From: Bacillota bacterium
GTDB taxonomy: Bacteria; Bacillota; Clostridia; Oscillospirales; Oscillospiraceae
Length of the DNA stretch: 64,000 bases
Assembly (NCBI GenBank): GCA_023386265.1
Contig: JAEWKA010000004.1
Span: 248,001-312,000 of the forward strand
Direction: 5' to 3'
Shown here: piece after piece, positions 57,842 to 64,000 of the stretch
How the letters are laid out: each line of letters starts with the position of its first letter
How positions within the stretch are numbered: position 1 is the first letter of the stretch
The notes under the pieces: model-generated
Database searches by the model: none
The model's input: the letters and a program-made list of their open reading frames with translations, nothing else
What the model was told of the DNA's origin: nothing
Translations under genes and position numbers: made by a program

Positions 57842-59245
57842 ATGGTCTTTTCAAGCATCCTTTTTATGTTTATTTACCTGCCTGTCGTTTTGGCGGTGTA
57901 CTATTTAGTCCCCTTGAAATGGCGCAATCCGTGGCTGTTTGTCGTTAACCTGATATTCTACGGCTGGGGTGAACCCGTATATATTATCCTGATGATGTTC
58001 TCGATCATCGTCAACTATATAACCGGTTTATTTGTCGGTAAATACAGGGATAATAATAAGCCGAAAGCGAAGGTTTATCTTGTAATCAACATCGTGATTA
58101 ACCTTGCGCTGCTGATGTTTTTTAAGTACTACGATTTATTTGCGACAACGCTTAACCAGATTCCCGGACTTAGCTTCATTCAGCCTCTGGGCGTGGCGCT
58201 TCCAATTGGTATCTCCTTTTATACTTTCCAAACGATGTCGTACCCGATCGATATTTACCGCGGTGACGGTGACGTTCAGAATAACTTCATCAGCTTCGGA
58301 ACCTTCGTCGCTCTGTTTCCTCAGCTCATCGCAGGTCCTATAATACGCTATAAGGACGTCGCTTCGCAGCTAAATTTCCGCGCGAGCTCTCCGGAACAGT
58401 TTGCAAGCGGTGTAAGACGCTTCACTATCGGACTAGCTAAAAAAGTCCTGATTGCGAACAACATCGGCAAGCTCTGGGACACTTATTCAGTAATGCAGTC
58501 ATCCGATTTGAGTTTGGTTGGTTCTTGGTTAGGTATTCTGGCATTTTCATTGCAAATTTACTTTGACTTCTCAGGTTACAGCGATATGGCCATAGGACTC
58601 GGGCGTATGCTCGGCTTTGAGTTTATGGAAAACTTCAATTTCCCTTATATTTCGCGCAGCGTCACCGAGTTCTGGCGGCGCTGGCATATAAGTCTCGGAA
58701 CATGGTTCCGCGACTACGTCTATATTCCTCTCGGCGGTAATCGCAAGGGTAAAAACCGTCAGCTTCTGAATATCACTATTGTCTGGGCGCTTACGGGCTT
58801 CTGGCACGGCGCAAGCTGGACCTTCATGCTCTGGGGTCTATACTACGCTGCATTTCTTATTTTTGAAAAGCTTTATTGGCTCAAGGTTCTTGAAAAAGCA
58901 CCTAGATTCGTCGGGCATTTCTATACGGTGCTTGTCGCAGTCTGCGGCTGGGTATTGTTCGAGCTGACATCTCTTTCAAAATGCGGAATGTATTACAAGG
59001 CAATGTTCGGCTTTGGCAGCGGCGGTTTCTTCAAACCCGTGGACGGTTTCTACTTAGCTTCCTTTGCAGTCATGTTTGTTGTTGCAATTATTGCCTGCAC
59101 TCCCCTTTTGAAAGATCTTTACAAGAAACTTCCACAGAAGGTACAGGCATATACGACGCCTGCCGCAATTGTCATAATTCTCGTCGTATGCACCGCGTAC
59201 CTGGTTGACGCGACCTATAATCCCTTCCTGTATTTCCGTTTCTGA
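57842..59245 (+). CDS. MBOAT-family O-acyltransferase, AlgI-like
   Basis: This 467-residue membrane enzyme moves acyl groups, usually acetate, across the membrane to surface polymers. It has about eleven hydrophobic segments. The MBOAT core is clear: SFYTFQTMSYPIDIYRGD, YFDFSGYSDMAIGLGRMLG, FWRRWHISLGTWFRDY and the catalytic histidine in GFWHGASW. AGGAT precedes the ATG. The next gene encodes a DHHW-family partner, as in AlgI/AlgJ-type systems, so the pair probably acetylates a cell-surface polysaccharide or teichoic acid. Confidence 0.93.
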   Translation: MVFSSILFMFIYLPVVLAVYYLVPLKWRNPWLFVVNLIFYGWGEPVYIILMMFSIIVNYITGLFVGKYRDNNKPKAKVYLVINIVINLALLMFFKYYDLFATTLNQIPGLSFIQPLGVALPIGISFYTFQTMSYPIDIYRGDGDVQNNFISFGTFVALFPQLIAGPIIRYKDVASQLNFRASSPEQFASGVRRFTIGLAKKVLIANNIGKLWDTYSVMQSSDLSLVGSWLGILAFSLQIYFDFSGYSDMAIGLGRMLGFEFMENFNFPYISRSVTEFWRRWHISLGTWFRDYVYIPLGGNRKGKNRQLLNITIVWALTGFWHGASWTFMLWGLYYAAFLIFEKLYWLKVLEKAPRFVGHFYTVLVAVCGWVLFELTSLSKCGMYYKAMFGFGSGGFFKPVDGFYLASFAVMFVVAIIACTPLLKDLYKKLPQKVQAYTTPAAIVIILVVCTAYLVDATYNPFLYFRF

Positions 59246-59256
59246 GAGGTAGAGTA

Positions 59257-60390
59257 ATGACTAAACAATCATCTTGGGTGCAGATAATAATATTCACGGC
59301 ATTTATCGCCCTGTTTTTCGTTCTCATTCTCCTTTTTCCTGACAAAGTGTTTTCAGAGCGGGAAAACAGAGAACTGACTCAGGCGCCCGCTTTCAGTCTG
59401 GAATCTTTGTTTGCGAAGAAATTTACAACAAAATTCGAATCCTACACGACTGACCAGTTCCCCTTCCGCGACAGCTGGACGACCCTGAAGGCAAGAAGTG
59501 AAATCGCAATCGGTAAAGAGGAAAACAAGGGCGTATATCTCTGCAAGGGCGATACGCTTATCGAGGCATATGAAGCTCCCGACCAAGAGCAGCTTGATAC
59601 AAACATCGATGCCGTGAAGAGTTTCGCAGAAAGTGCCAGTGTTCCGGTCTATTTTGCTCTTATACCGAGCAATTCCGAAATACACTCGGACATTATCCCG
59701 AAAGACGCGCCGAACGACAGTGAGACAAGCGTCATCGACTACTGCTATGAGAAATCCGGAGCGAAGAATATCGATATTAAAGCATCCCTGCTCGCTCATT
59801 CCGACGAATATATCTTCTACCGCACAGACCACCACTGGACAAGCCTTGGCGCTTACTACGGCTATGAGACGCTGATGAAGGACATGGGGTACATTCCCAC
59901 TCCCCTTTCTGATTTTTCGCCGCAGACAGTATCAGATGAGTATTACGGCACTGTCTATTCAAAGTCCGGCATAAGCTGGGTGAAGCCCGATACGATGGAG
60001 ATTTTTGCTCCTCAGGATGCCTCGACTCAGGTCATGAATTATACTGCGGCGGAGCCTGTCGAAGGAACAATGTACGATTATACTTTCCTCGAGAAAAAGG
60101 ATAAATATTCCATGTTCATGGGCGGCAATACGCCCCTTCTGAAAATAACGACAAAAAACACCGACGCGCCGAAGCTTTTGATACTTCGGGACAGCTACAT
60201 GGACTCGCTCCTGCCTTTCCTGCAAAATAACTTCTCGGAAATTGACGTTATGGATCTGCGTTATTACAAAACGCAGCTCATGGAGTCGTCAGTCTCCGAT
60301 TACGTCAAGGATAACGGCATAGACGTAGTTCTAGTCTGCTACAGCGTCTACAACTTCGGAACGGACACAAATGTGTTTATGCTGAAATAA
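59257..60390 (+). CDS. DHHW-family extracytoplasmic protein, AlgX/AlgJ-like partner of the MBOAT
   Basis: The 377-residue protein has one N-terminal membrane anchor (residues 8-30) and an extracellular SGNH-type domain. The motif FYRTDHHWTSLGAYYGYE gives the family name. FAEENRELTQAP-like opening (here SERENRELTQAPAF) and ILRDSYMDSLLPFL near the C-terminus, carrying the likely nucleophile serine, are typical. It probably completes acetyl transfer after the MBOAT. It follows the MBOAT gene by 11 bases with GAGAGG. Confidence 0.9.
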   Translation: MTKQSSWVQIIIFTAFIALFFVLILLFPDKVFSERENRELTQAPAFSLESLFAKKFTTKFESYTTDQFPFRDSWTTLKARSEIAIGKEENKGVYLCKGDTLIEAYEAPDQEQLDTNIDAVKSFAESASVPVYFALIPSNSEIHSDIIPKDAPNDSETSVIDYCYEKSGAKNIDIKASLLAHSDEYIFYRTDHHWTSLGAYYGYETLMKDMGYIPTPLSDFSPQTVSDEYYGTVYSKSGISWVKPDTMEIFAPQDASTQVMNYTAAEPVEGTMYDYTFLEKKDKYSMFMGGNTPLLKITTKNTDAPKLLILRDSYMDSLLPFLQNNFSEIDVMDLRYYKTQLMESSVSDYVKDNGIDVVLVCYSVYNFGTDTNVFMLK

Positions 60391-60406
60391 AGAATACGGC
60401 TCAAAG

Positions 60407-60450
60407 ACCAACCGCCGCGGTGCTGTAAATTACAGCTCGCGGCGGTTGGT
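60407..60450. terminator. Long terminator hairpin after the DHHW gene
   Basis: ACCAACCGCCGCG (60407-60419) and CGCGGCGGTTGGT (60438-60450) are exact complements. An inner stem GCTGTAA/TTACAGC (60422-60428 with 60430-60436) continues it, making a hairpin of about 20 pairs. It separates the DHHW gene from a convergent AT-rich gene. Confidence 0.9.
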
Positions 60451-60467
60451 AAAATAGGCAAAGAGTT

Positions 60468-61088
60468 TTATATGGATCTATTTATATTACTAAATACTGC
60501 TAAATCTCCATTGATTGTTATCTTATATTCACTGTCAATAATTCCGATATAACTAATATAAGCGTTTTCTAATGAACCATTGTTAGAATTATTGGTTTTT
60601 TTAAAATGAGAATTATAGTTATCAGTAATATGCAAATTAGTATTTTTGTTTTTTAACTGTATTATCATAGCATAATAATCTTTAGAGTGATTATATCTGC
60701 ATAAATCAATGAAGCATTCTTCCGTAGCCAATGTAGCAGTTTGACTTGAATTAATTAATGGTATTTTATATTTATCAATGTATTTAGGTATTATCATATA
60801 TGAATATGTTGTATTATCTTCTGTATATAGTATGAAGCAAGTTTCTTTACCATTCGCAATACTTAATACATCGCCCTTATATGCAAAATTAAACGCCTTT
60901 TCAGGACTAGAAAATATAAATATATAATTATAAGTAATAATACAAATAACTACATATAAACCTAGAGCAGTAATGACACCCAAAAATATCTTTAATTTTT
61001 TCTTCAGGTTCAAACGTTTGAACACTATTCTAACAAATACCGTTAACGCAAAAATTGTAGCAAATTGAATTAAATCGAGAATAGCCAT
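60468..61088 (-). CDS. AT-rich membrane-anchored protein of unknown function
   Basis: The 206-residue protein has two N-terminal hydrophobic segments (residues 5-20 and 35-57), then a soluble domain rich in Asn, Ile, Tyr and Lys, for example YSYMIIPKYIDKYKI and SHFKKTNNSNNGS. I do not recognise a family. AAAGGAG is correctly placed before the ATG. The gene is far more AT-rich than its neighbours and is bounded by hairpins, so it was probably acquired recently. Confidence 0.7.
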   Translation of the reverse strand: MAILDLIQFATIFALTVFVRIVFKRLNLKKKLKIFLGVITALGLYVVICIITYNYIFIFSSPEKAFNFAYKGDVLSIANGKETCFILYTEDNTTYSYMIIPKYIDKYKIPLINSSQTATLATEECFIDLCRYNHSKDYYAMIIQLKNKNTNLHITDNYNSHFKKTNNSNNGSLENAYISYIGIIDSEYKITINGDLAVFSNINRSI

Positions 61089-61165
61089 GCATTCTCCTTT
61101 TGAAGACTTAGTCGCGCAAGGACATATTCACCATACTGCTCTATGCATTATTTGTCAAGAAACAA

Positions 61166-61194
61166 CACCCCCCTGCCTTGCAAGCAGAGGGGTG
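61166..61194 (-). terminator. Hairpin after the LiaF-like gene
   Basis: CACCCC...CTGC (61166-61176) pairs with GCAG...GGGGTG (61184-61194), one bulge. It lies 16 bases after the minus-strand stop of the LiaF-like gene. Confidence 0.7.
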
Positions 61195-61209
61195 CTCTTA
61201 TTTGCAAAA

Positions 61210-61893
61210 TTATTTTATATCAGTTCCGCCGAAGATACTGACTGCTCGAATCAAAACAGTCGGTGCATTTTCTCCAGCATTGTTTACGAACCTGTTATCG
61301 ACTCCGCCGAATATTGGCGTACTGTCAACGGTGCATTTCACGTTATTAGGCAGATAAATATCCGTTCCGCCGAATACGGAATATGAATTTATGACGCAGT
61401 CACGCCTTATAATCGCGTTCTGGAGCTTTAAATCGATACCGCCGAAGATAGCATACGCATTAGCTCCGCGGAAATCGATTCCGTCAAACTGGGGAGAGTT
61501 TCCTCCGAACACAGCAAAGTAATTTTCGCCGTTGCTTCCCGCGTAAATGCCTGTATTGCTCTCTTTCTTGAACCGTATAGGTTTTCTGAATATCAGGCTG
61601 AGCCCGAAAATCACGATTACATATGGAATAATAAGCTTATAGCCAAGCCCGTCCTTCAGAACGTCCTGCGCGGCAAGTAAGAGCAGCACGCCAACGCCGG
61701 CACCTATTGTGTTAAACGGATTTAAGCCGCTGTTGACTATCGAAATGACACAGGGCACGATTATAAAAAGAGTCCACCAGCCGTCAAAGGAAACTTTGTA
61801 TTCTTCCCAGAAGCCCAGAGCCTGTCCGCCGAAGAAGACGCCCAAAGCAATTACCAGTATACCCAGAATGATTGAAACAGTACTTTTTTTCAT
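61210..61893 (-). CDS. LiaF-like membrane protein with FGG repeats
   Basis: The start at 61893 has GGGAG upstream; a longer reading to 61953 overlaps a hairpin. The 227-residue protein has four membrane segments in residues 1-115, matching the LiaI/LiaF-like region (WWTLFIIVPCVISIV). The C-terminal half has five repeats of the pattern FGG plus Asp or Asn: FAVFGGN, YAIFGGID, YSVFGGTD, TPIFGGVD and VSIFGGTD, spaced about 22-28 residues apart, probably a small beta-helix. LiaF proteins regulate envelope stress; no LiaRS is nearby. Confidence 0.85.
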   Translation of the reverse strand: MKKSTVSIILGILVIALGVFFGGQALGFWEEYKVSFDGWWTLFIIVPCVISIVNSGLNPFNTIGAGVGVLLLLAAQDVLKDGLGYKLIIPYVIVIFGLSLIFRKPIRFKKESNTGIYAGSNGENYFAVFGGNSPQFDGIDFRGANAYAIFGGIDLKLQNAIIRRDCVINSYSVFGGTDIYLPNNVKCTVDSTPIFGGVDNRFVNNAGENAPTVLIRAVSIFGGTDIK

Positions 61894-61934
61894 AATCCTG
61901 TTCTCCCTACGTTTTTCGATAGTAATTGTTGAAG

Positions 61935-61969
61935 CAAGCGGCAAACAAAACACTGCTGTTTGCCGCTTG
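61935..61969 (-). terminator. Hairpin after yebC
   Basis: CAAGCGGCAAACA (61935-61947) and TGTTTGCCGCTTG (61957-61969) are perfect 13-base complements, just after the yebC stop on the minus strand. Confidence 0.85.
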
Positions 61970-61987
61970 AAACAATAAATTCAATAT

Positions 61988-62725
61988 TTAGTCTTCGTTA
62001 TCCCAGTTGTGCCATACGTTCTGCACATCTTCGTTGTCCTCGAACATTTCCAGCATCTTGCTCATGTTCTTGATATCGTCTTCCGAAACAAGCTTGATGT
62101 AGTTTTGCGGAACCATTTCGACTTCCGCTGATAGGAATTTATAACCCTTCGCTTCGAGAGCTGCCGCAACTGGCTGGAAATCGTCCGGTGCGGTATAAAC
62201 GACAAAGGTTTCGTCTTCGGTGACGCAGTCATCGGCTCCGGCGTCCAACGCCGCTTCCAAGACAGTGTCCTCATTAAGCTTCAAGTCCTCATTGTCGACT
62301 ATTATAACGCCCTTTTTATCGAATGACCAGGATACACAGCCCGCCATTCCCATGTTCCCGCCGTATTTATCAAAATAGTGCCGCACTTCGGAGGCTGTGC
62401 GGTTGCGGTTGTCTGTCATGGTTTCAACTATAACGGCGACTCCGCAGGGTCCGTAGCCTTCGTATACTATAGTTTCGTAGTTTGAAGAATCTCCCGCGCC
62501 CAGACCTTTTTCTATGGCACGCTTGATGTTGTCGTTCGGCATGTTTGCAGCCTTTGCCTTCATGATAACTGCGGCAAGGCGCGAATTGTTCGTGGGGTCA
62601 CCGCTTCCGCCCTCTTTGACGGCAACGATCATTTCTCTTGCGATTTTGGTAAATGCCTGAGCGCGCTTAGCGTCTGCCGCACCCTTTGTTTTCTGAATAT
62701 TATGCCACTTGGAGTGACCTGACAT
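61988..62725 (-). CDS. yebC: YebC/PmpR family protein
   Basis: The 245-residue protein matches the YebC family throughout: SGHSKWHNIQKTKGAADAKR at the start, MPNDNIKRAIEKG and YEGYGPCGVAVIVE. Members bind DNA as regulators or, as more recently shown for some, act on ribosomes stalled at proline runs. GAGGAGC precedes the ATG. It lies downstream of the SPOCS protein on the same strand. Confidence 0.95.
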   Translation of the reverse strand: MSGHSKWHNIQKTKGAADAKRAQAFTKIAREMIVAVKEGGSGDPTNNSRLAAVIMKAKAANMPNDNIKRAIEKGLGAGDSSNYETIVYEGYGPCGVAVIVETMTDNRNRTASEVRHYFDKYGGNMGMAGCVSWSFDKKGVIIVDNEDLKLNEDTVLEAALDAGADDCVTEDETFVVYTAPDDFQPVAAALEAKGYKFLSAEVEMVPQNYIKLVSEDDIKNMSKMLEMFEDNEDVQNVWHNWDNED

Positions 62726-62815
62726 ATTAACAGCTCCTCTTGTCTTTAGCTTCCGCTATTTTACCATATAATGAGGGGCGGTGCAAGCATTTTTAAGGGA
62801 GCTTAAGCTTAATTG

Positions 62816-64000
62816 TCACTTGGCTCTGGGTATAAGGAGCGGCCTGCATTTAGGCGAAAATTCGTTATTCATTTTGTTCGCTGATTCAATTATATCCATA
62901 GTCGAACCGTATTTTTTAGCCAGCTTCCAAAGATCAGTCTCTCTTTCTGCGCAAAGCACTACGAGGGTCGGACGGTCTCCGTTTCTCATGGGGCAATCTT
63001 CACAAATTTCGAGACTGCAGACGGCACTGATTTCCGATGTCTCTTTTATGCAGTATGTAATCTCGACTCCTACGCTAATCTCCGCGTTCTGCGGCGATCC
63101 AATCATCATCGGCTTTTCGCAGCATACGGAAACGATACTAAGTCTCTGATTCCTCATGAGCTCGACCTGCTCCTCGTCATTCAGCTTCAGGTCGATCGCT
63201 TCCAGCTCTCCGCCCTCCGATTTACCGACTCCGCTGACACTCAAGGAAACTCTGATAGCGTTTCCTTCAATCTCGGTGCAAACTTCGGAAACATCAGCAT
63301 ACATGATTTCCGTCATCACGGTGCCCGGCTTCATTTTGCACCTTAAATTCATCATGAGCGGGCTCTGAGGCAGACATTTCATCAGTCTTATATCTTCGGT
63401 TTCCATATTAAGCTTGAAAGCATTGCTATAAGCGTCGGCAACGTAGACGGAAACCATGTTTTCCTTGCTGATCGCCTGTGCAACCATCTGCAGCGTAGCC
63501 TGACATACAAAGCCATTGTCCCTATTGGAAGCCATGGTGAATTCCGCATCCTTGAGCAGGATATTCACCGTGTTCATTATGTTGTCGCTGAATGTATCCA
63601 CTTCAATTATCTGCGAAAACTGCGTTGTAAACAGGTTGTCAAAAAGACTGCCGTCGGTTTCATTTAAAAACACCGCCATGGTCTTTGCCAATGCCTTAAT
63701 GATAATCTTATTCCCAACCGCCTTGACATCCTGAACACAAATTTCGGTTTCAGCGCTAAGCATTTTCGCGCTTTGCTCCTTGTCGGCGGGAAGCTTATGT
63801 TCATCGGTGACAACAAAGCTTTTCTCCCGCACTCCAACAACGAGGGTGTGTTCAACCTCTTTCTTCAAAACGTAAACAGGCTGTTTTTCGCCATCGGATA
63901 AGTTGTCCCAGATCACGAACTTATCAGGTGCATAGACGACGATATTAGCTGATACATCTGCCCTAAGCAAGAGCTTGCGCGGATTCAGCATTCTTGCATC
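62816..64000 (-). CDS. SPOCS/DUF3794 and LysM domain protein, 5' end cut off by the window
   Basis: The frame is open through the last base of the window (upstream of the ATG at 63991 it reads Asp-Ala-Arg), and homologues have a further domain there, so the gene is partial. SPOCS (DUF3794) segments are visible, opening with LNPRKLLLRADVSANI and another around CQATLQMVAQAI and later CIKETSEISAVC. A LysM domain ends the protein (ETDLWKLAKKYGST then LLIPRAK), which would bind peptidoglycan or coat material. Such proteins are found in spore-forming clostridia and are tied to sporulation. Confidence 0.88.
   Translation of the reverse strand, partial: DARMLNPRKLLLRADVSANIVVYAPDKFVIWDNLSDGEKQPVYVLKKEVEHTLVVGVREKSFVVTDEHKLPADKEQSAKMLSAETEICVQDVKAVGNKIIIKALAKTMAVFLNETDGSLFDNLFTTQFSQIIEVDTFSDNIMNTVNILLKDAEFTMASNRDNGFVCQATLQMVAQAISKENMVSVYVADAYSNAFKLNMETEDIRLMKCLPQSPLMMNLRCKMKPGTVMTEIMYADVSEVCTEIEGNAIRVSLSVSGVGKSEGGELEAIDLKLNDEEQVELMRNQRLSIVSVCCEKPMMIGSPQNAEISVGVEITYCIKETSEISAVCSLEICEDCPMRNGDRPTLVVLCAERETDLWKLAKKYGSTMDIIESANKMNNEFSPKCRPLLIPRAK

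Overview
The window is a chromosomal segment of an anaerobic, endospore-forming, low-to-mid GC Gram-positive bacterium of the class Clostridia. Three things support this: AGGAGG-type ribosome sites, spore-coat type proteins (a SPOCS/LysM protein and a collagen-like exosporium-type protein), and an oxygen-sensitive purine-fermentation gene set. No species can be named from the sequence alone.

Bases 1-7200 hold a plus-strand molybdenum-cofactor and molybdate-uptake operon: a molybdopterin-binding protein cut by the window edge, moeA, mobB, moaA, a MOSC protein, modABC and mogA. Bases 7200-21000 hold the anaerobic purine/urate catabolic block. It contains guanine deaminase behind a purine-type riboswitch; a minus-strand unit of ygeX, ygeY, ygeW, ridA and arcC with a YheO-type regulator; and a divergent plus-strand operon of ssnA, ygfK and hydA. 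Bases 21000-28000 hold a second, related riboswitch followed by two molybdenum hydroxylases, one single-chain selenium-dependent type and one three-subunit xdhABC type, plus a DUF3343 small protein. Bases 27889-37890 hold the selenium/molybdenum maturation genes: a ModE-like regulator, selD, yedF, yqeB, a class V aminotransferase, yqeC and mocA; a second class V aminotransferase on the minus strand; a double-cubane-cluster reductase module with DUF3343 and activator ATPase; and an XdhC-family maturation factor.

The likely metabolic logic is as follows. Guanine is deaminated to xanthine, and the molybdenum hydroxylases interconvert hypoxanthine, xanthine and urate using a labile selenium ligand supplied by SelD/YedF/YqeBC. 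SsnA, YgfK and HydA act on the purine rings or opened rings. YgeY and YgeW yield 2,3-diaminopropionate and carbamoyl phosphate. YgeX makes pyruvate and ammonia through an aminoacrylate intermediate that RidA can clear. ArcC gains ATP from carbamoyl phosphate. Both riboswitches look like ligand-activated antiterminators, which would induce catabolism when purine is present.

Bases 38100-64000 are mostly ordinary chromosome: a collagen-like protein with a glycosyltransferase, a tocopherol-cyclase-like protein, tRNA-Thr and tRNA-Asp, a secreted protein with a degenerate deacetylase domain, a GlmU-like nucleotidyltransferase, thiN, a HAD phosphatase, a Mrp/ApbC ATPase, rex, an SLH protein, mnmE, ppdK, a SanA/YdcF protein, a large membrane protein, a 56-residue small ORF, an EamA transporter, a Cys-rich copper-binding protein, a XerC/D-like recombinase, an MBOAT/DHHW acetylation pair, an AT-rich orphan membrane protein, a LiaF-like protein, yebC and a SPOCS/LysM protein cut by the right edge. 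No CRISPR array, rRNA, insertion sequence or prophage was seen.
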